Assembly: GCA_016705235.1 (NCBI GenBank)
Contig: JADIYP010000002.1
Span: 186,001 to 250,000, forward strand
DNA length: 64,000 nt
Source: Candidatus Leptovillus affinis
Lineage (GTDB): Bacteria > Chloroflexota > Anaerolineae > Promineifilales > Promineifilaceae
Direction of reading: 5' to 3'
Under the pieces are notes generated by a model. That model did no database searches, had not been told where the DNA came from, and saw nothing but the letters and a program-made list of their open reading frames with translations. The position numbers were made by a program, and so were the translations under genes. Of this stretch, positions 17,707 to 25,323 are shown piece after piece. Numbering within the stretch: position 1 is the stretch's first letter; the number at the start of each line of letters is the position of its first letter.

Positions 17707-18807
17707 ATGCAAGAAGAACCCCAAAAACCTTTTTCAGACGTATTGGATGCCTTGTTTAATGAAGAACAGGTACCTGTCCATTTACTTTTTCGCCTGTCCG
17801 ATATGCTGGCCGACGAGAAAAAACGTTTTTTTGCTGCCTGGGCAGAGGGCGAAGATGATCGCCGGCAGGAGATCATGCGTCATCTGGCGGATCTGGCAGA
17901 GGACAATTTTGTGGTTGATTTTTCGCCCATTTTTGTCAAAGGGCTGACAGATTCGCTGGCGGGCGTGCGGCAGGCCGGCCTGGATGGCCTTTGGGATGCG
18001 ACAGATGTGCGCCTAATTCCTTGGGTATTAGGGCTGATGCAAACAGACGAAGACCAGGATGTGCGGGCGACGGCGGCGAGTACGCTGGCGCATTACGTAT
18101 TGCTGTCGGAGTGGGGGCAAATTCCGCAACGGCCGTTAGAACCCGCCATTGCCGCTTTGTTAGCAGCGTATGAGGATGAGGAAACGGCCGTGCCCATCAG
18201 ACGCTCCGCCCTGGAAGCCCTTGGCGCGGCCAACCACCCCCGCGTTCCTGCCCTCATCGAAGAAGCATACGAAAACGATGATCCGGCCATGCAGCTCAGC
18301 GCCATCTTCGCCATGGGCAATTCCGCCGACCCCGGGTGGCTGCCCACCATTCTGGCGGAAATGACCAATCCATCCGCAGATATGCGCGCCGAAGCAGCTC
18401 AGGCAGCCGGAGCCATCGGCGGCAGTGACGCCATCTCCCAACTGGCCGAACTCACCCAGGATGACGACGAAGATGTGCGCGCCGCCGCCATTGTTGCTCT
18501 GGGCATGATTGGCGGTGATGATGCGCAAATGATTTTGTCCGACTTGCTAGAAGACCCGGACTTTGAAGACCTGCGTGAAATTATTCAGGAATCGTTAGAA
18601 GTACTCTTGCTAATGGGCGGCGAACTCAATCTCCTCTCATATTTAAATGGCGACGACGACTACGAAGAGGACGACGAAGATTATGAATTTGATGACCATG
18701 ATGATGCCGGCCAGGACGACGACGAGGACGACGACGAGGACGACGACGACTTCATCTACAGCCCGTTCGACGAGGACGACGAGGACGACGACGATCTTTA
18801 TGGCTAG
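17707..18807 (+). CDS. HEAT-repeat protein with long acidic C-terminal tail
   Basis: 366 residues. Residues about 50-300 are alpha-helical HEAT/PBS-lyase-type repeats (VRQAGLDGLWDA; VRATAASTLAHYV; MRAEAAQAAGAIG; VRAAAIVALGMIG). From residue 316 the chain is almost pure Asp/Glu with a few Tyr and Phe, encoded by an iterated GACGACGAGGAC tract (18700-18795). HEAT solenoids mediate protein contacts; the tail could mimic DNA or bind metal or basic proteins, but no function is known. A terminator hairpin ends 10 bases upstream of the start. No signal peptide: cytoplasmic. Confidence 0.85.
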   Translation: MQEEPQKPFSDVLDALFNEEQVPVHLLFRLSDMLADEKKRFFAAWAEGEDDRRQEIMRHLADLAEDNFVVDFSPIFVKGLTDSLAGVRQAGLDGLWDATDVRLIPWVLGLMQTDEDQDVRATAASTLAHYVLLSEWGQIPQRPLEPAIAALLAAYEDEETAVPIRRSALEALGAANHPRVPALIEEAYENDDPAMQLSAIFAMGNSADPGWLPTILAEMTNPSADMRAEAAQAAGAIGGSDAISQLAELTQDDDEDVRAAAIVALGMIGGDDAQMILSDLLEDPDFEDLREIIQESLEVLLLMGGELNLLSYLNGDDDYEEDDEDYEFDDHDDAGQDDDEDDDEDDDDFIYSPFDEDDEDDDDLYG

Positions 18808-18836
18808 CGGCCGCTAGCCAGGCGTCGTAGATTGCC

Positions 18837-19748
18837 TTGGACACCATTTCGGCCGTTCTCTGGCAGAATATTCTGCCCATTTTTATCATTGCCAGTTTTG
18901 GTTATGCCCTGCAACGCTGGCAAACCATCGACAAACACACCTTATCGAAGACAGCGCTGTACGTCCTTAGTCCGGCGCTTGTTTTTTCTTCACTGGTTAA
19001 TTCACGCCTGCCCGGCGAAGAATTGTTTAGCCTAACCGCCTTTACCATTCTCAGCATGACATTGATGGCGGTATTAACCGTGTTGGTGGGCCTGACTCTG
19101 CGGCTGCCGCGTCGGTCTATGGTCACGCTGTTGGTGGTGACCATTTTTGTCAACAGCGGCAACTATGGTCTGACTCTGGTGCAGCTGCGCTACGCCGAGG
19201 AAGGATTATCCAGAGCGATTGTGTATTACACCGCCAGCACCATCTTGCTGTATTCGGTGGGTATTTTTTTGGCGTCGATGGGCGCGCTGAACTGGCGGCA
19301 AGCCTTAGGCCGTATGCTGCGACTGCCCCCGGTATATGCCGCCATCGGCGCCATTTTGGTATATGCGCTTCAGTTGCATGTGCCCGATCCACTTCTGCGC
19401 GCTGTGGAAGTAACGGGAAAAGGGGCTATCCCTGTGATGCTGCTGGTGTTGGGCATGCAAATTGGCAGTCTGAAGGGCGGCGTTGATTGGCGGCTGACGG
19501 TGCCAGCGGTGACGCTGCGGCTGATTATCGCGCCGTTGGTTGCCGTGGCTGTCGCCGGGCTGCTGGGGCTGACCGGCTTAGGGCGGGCGACATCGATCAT
19601 TGAGGCGAGCATGCCTACGGCCGTTATCACCATCATCCTGGCGACAGAATTTGACTTGCAGCCCTCAGCGGTTACGAGTATCGTTATTCTCACAACGGCG
19701 CTAAGCCCGTTTACCCTGGCCGCCACCATTGCGCTGCTGGGGCTGTGA
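18837..19748 (+). CDS. AEC family (auxin efflux carrier-like) transporter
   Basis: 303 residues with about ten hydrophobic segments, starting DTISAVLWQNILPIFIIASF. The pattern (N-terminal five-helix half, central polar stretch, C-terminal half with GATSIIEASMPTAVITIILA-like Pro/Thr-rich segment) is that of bacterial AEC permeases, which export or import small organic anions. The start appears to be TTG at 18837; a stop lies just upstream in frame and no ATG is available. Ribosome site is weak. Substrate unknown. Confidence 0.85.
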   Translation: MDTISAVLWQNILPIFIIASFGYALQRWQTIDKHTLSKTALYVLSPALVFSSLVNSRLPGEELFSLTAFTILSMTLMAVLTVLVGLTLRLPRRSMVTLLVVTIFVNSGNYGLTLVQLRYAEEGLSRAIVYYTASTILLYSVGIFLASMGALNWRQALGRMLRLPPVYAAIGAILVYALQLHVPDPLLRAVEVTGKGAIPVMLLVLGMQIGSLKGGVDWRLTVPAVTLRLIIAPLVAVAVAGLLGLTGLGRATSIIEASMPTAVITIILATEFDLQPSAVTSIVILTTALSPFTLAATIALLGL

Positions 19749-19761
19749 AAGTGTTCGAGAC

Positions 19762-20970
19762 ATGAAAAAAGCATTGCTTCGTTCGTGGATTTGGTGGGTT
19801 GGGCTAACGGCCGTAATCTTGGCAGCCCACCCCGTACAGGCGCAGTCCCCAAACGGCTGGACATCGGCCGCCGCCTATACGTTTGGGCAGGCCATGACCT
19901 TTTCGCTTAATGGCGTAAGCGACGCCGACATCCGCAGCATATCGCTTTCATTTCAAGCGCCGGAATTTGATAACACCTTCGTCGCCGAAGTGCCTCTGCC
20001 CGGCGGGACAGCGGCAAATGGACAGCCGGTGAATGTGAGCCATCGAGTTGATTTGTCTCAGGTGCGGCTGGCCCCCTTTACCACGGTTACGTACTGGTGG
20101 TCGCTGCAATTGGCCGACGGCCGTACCATCACCCTGCCACAGCAGCAAATCCATTACCAGGATGATCAGTTTGCCTGGCGCGAGTTAGCCCAAGACAATG
20201 TGCAGGTCCATTGGACCGGCGACGATCTGGCCCTGGGACAGTTGGCGCTGGACGTGGTAGCTCAGGCGCTGCCTCGCTGGCAAGCCATCGCCCCCCTGCC
20301 GGCCAACCTGGCCTTCAATATGTACCTGTACCCGTCGTCGGCCGATTTGCGGGCGGCGCTGCGGTTGTCCGGGCGCGATTGGGTAGGCGCACATGCGCAC
20401 CCGGAGTTAGGCGTGCTGCTGGTGACGGCCGTTAACAGCCGCACGGCCGCCGCCGATTTAGGGCAAAGCATTCCACATGAAATGACCCATTACCTGCTCT
20501 ACCAATCGCTGGGGCCAGTGGCTTACGAAACCGTGCCCGCGTGGCTGGGCGAAGGGTTGGCCACGCTGATGGAAAGCAGCCCGAATCCGAATTATGCGCT
20601 GGTATTGGAAACGGCCGTAAACGCCAACCAGACCTTGCCCTTTAGCGATTTGTGCGGCCGTTTCCCGGCCGCCGAAGACAAAGCGGTGCTGGCCTACGCC
20701 CAAAGCCAATCGCTGGTCCGCTACATCCAGGCGCGATATGGCAATCAGACCTTAGACGCGCTGCTAACCGCCTACGCCGACGGGCAAGATTGTGACGGCG
20801 GCGTCCGGCAGGCGGTCAACCAATCGCTGGCCGAGCTGGAAAAAGAGTGGCTGGCCAACCAACAACCACAGACGCCGCTGGTCCGTTTTTTTAGCCAAAA
20901 CGGCCTCTGGCTCTTGCTGGTAGCCGGTGGATTTTTGTTCACCGGCCTGATTATCTGGCAATCAAAGTGA
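19762..20970 (+). CDS. Membrane-anchored gluzincin peptidase (peptidase MA-like)
   Basis: 402 residues from the ATG at 19762, which begins a signal peptide (KKALLRSWIWWVGLTAVILA). An N-terminal beta domain (about 35-150) precedes a metallopeptidase-like region with HEMTH at 239-243 and, some 25 residues on, WLGEGLATLME, giving the HExxH plus downstream Glu of gluzincins. One C-terminal membrane helix (LWLLLVAGGFLFTGLIIW) anchors it, so the active site faces outside. It is followed 4 bases later by a TPR gene, probably co-transcribed. Substrate unknown. Confidence 0.85.
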   Translation: MKKALLRSWIWWVGLTAVILAAHPVQAQSPNGWTSAAAYTFGQAMTFSLNGVSDADIRSISLSFQAPEFDNTFVAEVPLPGGTAANGQPVNVSHRVDLSQVRLAPFTTVTYWWSLQLADGRTITLPQQQIHYQDDQFAWRELAQDNVQVHWTGDDLALGQLALDVVAQALPRWQAIAPLPANLAFNMYLYPSSADLRAALRLSGRDWVGAHAHPELGVLLVTAVNSRTAAADLGQSIPHEMTHYLLYQSLGPVAYETVPAWLGEGLATLMESSPNPNYALVLETAVNANQTLPFSDLCGRFPAAEDKAVLAYAQSQSLVRYIQARYGNQTLDALLTAYADGQDCDGGVRQAVNQSLAELEKEWLANQQPQTPLVRFFSQNGLWLLLVAGGFLFTGLIIWQSK

Positions 20971-20974
20971 AACA

Positions 20975-21496
20975 ATGAGCAAAGCAAAATTTTCAAATGC
21001 CGAATCTGGCGATCAAGTAAAAAAACTGCTCTTGCGCGGCGCGGAGCTGCTGCAAAGGGGCGATGCTGAACAGGCGGCGCGGATTTTGGAAAAGGCGTAC
21101 GCCCTGGATATGACCCATCCTGACGTAGCCCTGAACCTGGGCGGCGCCTACATTTTAAACCAACGATTTGCCCAGGCGGTGACGATTTTGGAGCCGCTCA
21201 GCCAGATGGAGCCTTATAATGCGATGGTCTGGACTAACCTGGGCGCGGCATATCTGGGCAACCCCATTCTGGCGCGAGACGCAGAACACGAAAAAGCCAT
21301 CACCGCCTTTGAACGCGCTTTGGAAATTAACCCCATTGCGCCGCATGTGGCTTATAATCTGGGCCTGATTTTCCGCGACCGGCAGGAAATGGAGCGGGCA
21401 AAATATTGGTTTGGGCAGGCGATTATGGCCAATCCCAACGACCAGGATGCCCGCAATTTATTGGCAAAATTAACGGCCGTTGACGAAGAGGAGTAG
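20975..21496 (+). CDS. TPR-repeat protein
   Basis: 173 residues, soluble, with about four tetratricopeptide repeats (AARILEKAYALDMTHPDVAL; AVTILEPLSQMEPYNAMVWT; AITAFERALEINPIAPHVAY; AKYWFGQAIMANPNDQDARN). Starts 4 bases after the peptidase stop, so likely same transcript. TPRs are scaffolds for protein contacts; the partner may be the membrane peptidase, which is inference. Confidence 0.88.
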   Translation: MSKAKFSNAESGDQVKKLLLRGAELLQRGDAEQAARILEKAYALDMTHPDVALNLGGAYILNQRFAQAVTILEPLSQMEPYNAMVWTNLGAAYLGNPILARDAEHEKAITAFERALEINPIAPHVAYNLGLIFRDRQEMERAKYWFGQAIMANPNDQDARNLLAKLTAVDEEE

Positions 21497-21524
21497 GGGC
21501 TAGAGCAAAAGCCCCACAAAAACC

Positions 21525-21974
21525 ATGCGTGCATTGTTGCAACGAGTCAGCCGGGCGCAGGTGAGCGTCGCCGGTGAAGTGGTCGGCGCCATTGGACCCG
21601 GGTTTGTGGTCTTATTGGGCGTTACCCACAACGACACAGCGGCGGAAGCCGACTGGCTGGCAAATAAAATCGCCGGTATTCGCTTGTTTGAGGATGCCGA
21701 GGGCAAAATGAACGCGGCGCTGGCCGACATAGATGGATCGGTGCTGGTTGTGTCGCAGTTTACGTTGTATGGCGATGCACGCAAAGGGAGACGGCCGTCT
21801 TTCACCGACGCCGCCCGCCCAGAACACGCGGAACCCCTGGTGGATTATTTTGTAGAACAATTACGCCGACACGGGCTGATCGTGGCCACCGGCATATTTG
21901 GCGCAGCCATGGATGTGGAAATCCACAATGATGGCCCCGTTACTTTAATGGTAGAACGAAACAACGAAAGATAG
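21525..21974 (+). CDS. dtd: D-aminoacyl-tRNA deacylase
   Basis: 149 residues, the usual family length. Contains the two signature blocks: SQFTLYGDARKGRRPSF (Ser-Gln motif that lines the D-amino-acid site) and NDGPVTLM (the Gly-Pro motif from the partner subunit). The enzyme removes D-amino acids wrongly charged on tRNA; cytoplasmic homodimer. It lies 28 bases after the TPR gene. Confidence 0.96.
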   Translation: MRALLQRVSRAQVSVAGEVVGAIGPGFVVLLGVTHNDTAAEADWLANKIAGIRLFEDAEGKMNAALADIDGSVLVVSQFTLYGDARKGRRPSFTDAARPEHAEPLVDYFVEQLRRHGLIVATGIFGAAMDVEIHNDGPVTLMVERNNER

Positions 21975-22046
21975 GGCAAAGAGGAAGCAAGACCACTCTT
22001 GTTCCCTCTTTGCTCTCTTTGAATTTGGAGGAGTCAACAAAAAGAG

Positions 22047-23399
22047 ATGAAAGCAGCATACATTTTAGGAGCTTTGTTTATTTTTGCGGTCCTGGTTGGC
22101 TGCGGACAAACAGCCAATGCCCCGGCAGAGGTTGTTAGCGAAGGAAACGGGACGGCGGGCACGGCCGTTCCCCAACCCACCACACCGGCAACGGCCGTGC
22201 CGGCCAGCCCCACATCCAGCCCCATCCCACCCACAGCCACCATCGAACCAACCGCTACCCCGGCCGGCACCGAAACCCCCACCCCCACGCCCACCAGCGT
22301 CTGGGTCAACCCCACCGCCACCGTCGATCCGGCTATCCCCGCAGCCACCTCCGCGCCGGAAGGAACCATCACCCAACCCGACTACGCCGAAAGCGAATGC
22401 AGCGATAAATACCCCTGCAACGAAGATGTGGCCGCCTGGGAAGCGCGCATCCAGGTGCTGCCTGGCTTTCAGGTGAAATATTACACCCGCGTTGCAGGCC
22501 AGCCGACCAGTATGGCTTTTGGTCCGGATGGCCTGCTTTATGTGGCCGTAGCCGAAGGCACGATTTTCCGCATCGACGAAACGGGCACGCCCAAAGCCTA
22601 CGTCGGCGGCTACAAAACCCCGACCGGCATCGCTTTCCACCCGTACAACGGCGAATTGTACGTCTCCAGCCGGGTAATTGAAGAAAATATAGATGGTGAA
22701 TCGGCCGTTTCCATTGTGAATCACGGCCGTATCATCGAAGGACTGCCCTGCTGTTACACCTTCTTCCACGCGGCCAACGGCATCGCCTTTGGCCCGGATG
22801 GGTACGGCTACGTTTCCGTCGGCGCGCGCGCCGATCATGGCGAAATTCTGGGCACCAACGAACAAGATACCCTGCACCCCTACGAAGCCACCATTTTACG
22901 CTTCAGCCCAGATGGCCAAGAGGTGGAAGTGTATGCGCGCGGGCTGCGCAATTCCTACGACATCGCCTGGGATGGCAACGGCGACCTTTGGGCCACCGAC
23001 AACGACCCAGACTTTGGTCCGCCGGAAGAGGTGCATAAGGTCGTGCCCGGCGGCGAGCATGGCTACCCCTGGTACGACTGCGACGTATGCTTCCAGGCGC
23101 CTCCTGACGTCGAAGTGATTCCGCCGACCTATAGTTTTATGCCCCACGCCTCGCCCACGGGCATTACAGCCTACCTTTCCGGCGTGTTCCCCGGCTATTA
23201 CAACAGCATGTTTATGGTATTCTGGAGCGCTTTCCCCGGCGCGCAAAAAGTGATCCGCATCAGCCCGGAAGATGGTCCGAGCGATTTTTCTCTGGGCTAC
23301 GCAGCGCCCATTGATGTAACGGTTGGGCCGGACGGCAATTTATATGTGGCCGATTGGGCCACGGGCATCATTTTCCAGATTAGTTATATCGGCGAGTAG
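22047..23399 (+). CDS. PQQ-dependent sugar/sorbosone dehydrogenase-like lipoprotein
   Basis: 450 residues. Lipoprotein signal (FIFAVLVGCGQ, Cys about residue 19), Thr/Pro linker (about 25-105), then a beta-propeller: MAFGPDGLLYVAVAEG, FHPYNGELYVSSR, IAFGPDGYGYVSVGARADHG, GLRNSYDIAWDGNGDLWATD and VGPDGNLYVADWATG are the repeated blade edges of the glucose/sorbosone dehydrogenase family. Members oxidise sugars with PQQ, but many propellers of this group are uncharacterised, and no PQQ genes are in the window. GGAGGAG lies upstream at 14-base spacing. Extracellular. Confidence 0.85.
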   Translation: MKAAYILGALFIFAVLVGCGQTANAPAEVVSEGNGTAGTAVPQPTTPATAVPASPTSSPIPPTATIEPTATPAGTETPTPTPTSVWVNPTATVDPAIPAATSAPEGTITQPDYAESECSDKYPCNEDVAAWEARIQVLPGFQVKYYTRVAGQPTSMAFGPDGLLYVAVAEGTIFRIDETGTPKAYVGGYKTPTGIAFHPYNGELYVSSRVIEENIDGESAVSIVNHGRIIEGLPCCYTFFHAANGIAFGPDGYGYVSVGARADHGEILGTNEQDTLHPYEATILRFSPDGQEVEVYARGLRNSYDIAWDGNGDLWATDNDPDFGPPEEVHKVVPGGEHGYPWYDCDVCFQAPPDVEVIPPTYSFMPHASPTGITAYLSGVFPGYYNSMFMVFWSAFPGAQKVIRISPEDGPSDFSLGYAAPIDVTVGPDGNLYVADWATGIIFQISYIGE

Positions 23400-23428
23400 G
23401 TTAAGTTGAGTGGTGATGGGGTGTTTAC

Positions 23429-24199
23429 ATGCTTCTGGACACCTTATCACCTGAACGTATGCTTATGACTGAATTGAACGAAAGGTACACGGCCGTTCTG
23501 GAACGCATCGCCGCTGCCGCCCGGCGGGTTGGGCGACAACCGGCAGATGTGACTCTGGTAGCCGTCACCAAAACGTGGCCGGCAGAAACCGTGCTGGCGG
23601 CCTATGCTGCCGGTATGCGCCACTTCGGCGAAAACCGGCCGGAAGAATTGGCGGCCAAACGCACGGCCGTTGAGCAAGTGTTGGGTGCGGACAGCGGCAT
23701 TGTCTGGCATCAGATTGGCACGCTGCAAAGCCGCAAAACGGGACTGACGGCCGTACATGCCGACGTATTCCATGCCCTGGACCGGCTCAAAATTGCCCAC
23801 CGGCTGGCGCGCGAGTTGGAAGAAAACGGCCGTCTCCTGCCCACCTTCTTGGAAGTCAATGTGTCTGGCGAAGCCAGCAAATCCGGTTTCGACGTGAGCA
23901 ATTGGGCAGAAGACGCAACGCAGCAGGATAAAATCCGTACTGCCGTGCGGACAATGAATGAACTGCCCGCCCTGCCCTTACGCGGCCTGATGACCATGGC
24001 TCCCTGGGACGCGCCGGAAGAAGAAATCCGCGCGGTTTTCCGGCAAACCAAACGTCTGGCCGATTGGCTGAATGAAATGGAAACGGCCGTTCATCTGACC
24101 GATTTATCAATGGGTATGACCGATGATTTTGAACTGGCTGTCGAAGAAGGGGCAACCCACGTGCGCGTTGGCCGCGCCCTGTTCGGCACGCGAACCTGA
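23429..24199 (+). CDS. YggS/PROSC-type PLP homeostasis protein
   Basis: 256 residues from the first ATG; ATG at 23459 or 23465 would give the more usual 244-246-residue form beginning MTELNERYTAVLERI. Family landmarks: VTLVAVTKTWPAETV contains the PLP-binding Lys, FGENRPEEL, WHQIGTLQSRK, FLEVNVSGEASKSGF, LRGLMTMAP and LSMGMTDDFELAVEEGATHV. It is a single-domain, TIM-barrel PLP carrier involved in vitamin B6 and amino-acid balance, with no proven catalytic reaction. YggT follows 29 bases later, a common pairing near division genes. Confidence 0.95.
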   Translation: MLLDTLSPERMLMTELNERYTAVLERIAAAARRVGRQPADVTLVAVTKTWPAETVLAAYAAGMRHFGENRPEELAAKRTAVEQVLGADSGIVWHQIGTLQSRKTGLTAVHADVFHALDRLKIAHRLARELEENGRLLPTFLEVNVSGEASKSGFDVSNWAEDATQQDKIRTAVRTMNELPALPLRGLMTMAPWDAPEEEIRAVFRQTKRLADWLNEMETAVHLTDLSMGMTDDFELAVEEGATHVRVGRALFGTRT

Positions 24200-24228
24200 G
24201 CATTCACAATGGAGTTGAGAAATCGCAC

Positions 24229-24492
24229 ATGATTATTTTATTACAGCTTGTTAACCTGATTTATTACGCCCTCGTCATCCTGATATTTGCCCGCTTTGTA
24301 TTCTCCTGGGTACGCCCGGACCCCTATCACCCCACCTGGGGGCCGATTTTGCGCTTTGTATATCAGGCCACCGAACCGCTGCTGGCTCCTATTCGGCGTT
24401 TACTGCCGCCGCAGGCTGGGTTGGACTTCAGCCCCATGATCCTGCTGTTTGGCATTTATATTTTGCGTATGCTTTTGTTCAGCCTGCTGTAG
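24229..24492 (+). CDS. YggT family membrane protein
   Basis: 87 residues with two membrane helices around the conserved FVFSWVRPDPYHPTWGPILR and TEPLLAPIRRLLPP block. The family (YlmG/YggT) is linked to envelope or division functions and is regularly found behind yggS, as here. GGAG precedes the ATG. Confidence 0.93.
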   Translation: MIILLQLVNLIYYALVILIFARFVFSWVRPDPYHPTWGPILRFVYQATEPLLAPIRRLLPPQAGLDFSPMILLFGIYILRMLLFSLL

Positions 24493-24506
24493 CCGAACTA
24501 GTCGCC

Positions 24507-24561
24507 AAAACCCTGAGGGTTGCGGAAAACCCTGAGGGTTGCAGAGAACCCTCAGGGTTTT
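24507..24561. terminator. AACCCTGAGGGTT repeat cluster between convergent genes
   Basis: Two direct copies of AACCCTGAGGGTT and one inverted AACCCTCAGGGTTTT lie in the 59 bases between the convergent yggT and deacetylase genes. Each unit is itself a near-palindrome, so hairpins can form on both strands: a likely bidirectional terminator. Confidence 0.6.
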
Positions 24562-25259
24562 AAATCCGAAAGCGTGGCAAACCGATAACCGCGCTTTTGC
24601 AGGGCGGGCAAGATGCGGCGCAAAATCTCGACTGTTCCCTGCCGTTCGCAGTCGCCGTCATGCAAGATAATGACCGCTCCGGGTCGCACATTGCCCAAAA
24701 TATACCCGGTCGCAAAATCCACCGAATGAAACTGCGCGTCGTAGGGGTAAATAGAGCCGACGACACAATGGTAGTCATACGGCCGTATCTGCTCCAACAT
24801 CCGCACACTGTAAAACCCCGAACCCGGCCGGAACCACCGCACCGGCCCAAAAGGCGCAATCAGCTCATGAGCCTCGGCCAACTGGCGCTCAAATTCTTCC
24901 GGCGCCAGCGTGATGCTGCGCTGGTCACTCATCAGGTGATTGCCCAACTCGTGGCCATCATGCACAATCCGCCGCATCACATCTTCATTTCCCGCTACCT
25001 GCCCGCCAATGATAAAGAAGGTCGCCGGCACGTTATATTCGGCCAGCAGATCGAGAATTTGCGGCGTTAATTCGGCGTGCGGGCCATCGTCTATGGTCAG
25101 CGCCACCACTTTTTCGCGGGTATCAGCGCGAAACAATACTTCGTCCGAGGTCGTTTGCTCCACCAGGCGCGAAAACAAACGGGCCTTAAAGAAAAAGGCC
25201 GCGACTGCGGCCAAAGAAAGGCCGCTTAACAAAAGAAAAGATTTGTTCGTTCGAGACAT
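24552..25259 (-). CDS. Membrane-anchored polysaccharide deacetylase (NodB/CE4)
   Basis: 235 residues. One N-terminal membrane anchor (KSFLLLSGLSLAAVAAFFF), then a NodB domain: VALTIDDGPHAE (catalytic Asp and metal Asp), HELGNHLM (two metal His), WFRPGSGFYS and GAVIILHDGD. CE4 enzymes remove N-acetyl groups from peptidoglycan or chitin-type sugars outside the cell. Convergent with yggT; transcribed apart from it. Confidence 0.93.
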   Translation of the reverse strand: MSRTNKSFLLLSGLSLAAVAAFFFKARLFSRLVEQTTSDEVLFRADTREKVVALTIDDGPHAELTPQILDLLAEYNVPATFFIIGGQVAGNEDVMRRIVHDGHELGNHLMSDQRSITLAPEEFERQLAEAHELIAPFGPVRWFRPGSGFYSVRMLEQIRPYDYHCVVGSIYPYDAQFHSVDFATGYILGNVRPGAVIILHDGDCERQGTVEILRRILPALQKRGYRFATLSDLKP

Positions 25260-25323
25260 AAGCCTAACGATACCCCGTTACCCGTTTGTTGCCCCTATTC
25301 ACAACGACTTATTAACTTGTTTC

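Noticed and set aside
22047..23399. Evidence for a PQQ biosynthesis or respiratory sugar-oxidation operon
   Set aside because: Only the propeller lipoprotein is present; no pqq genes or cytochromes are near.
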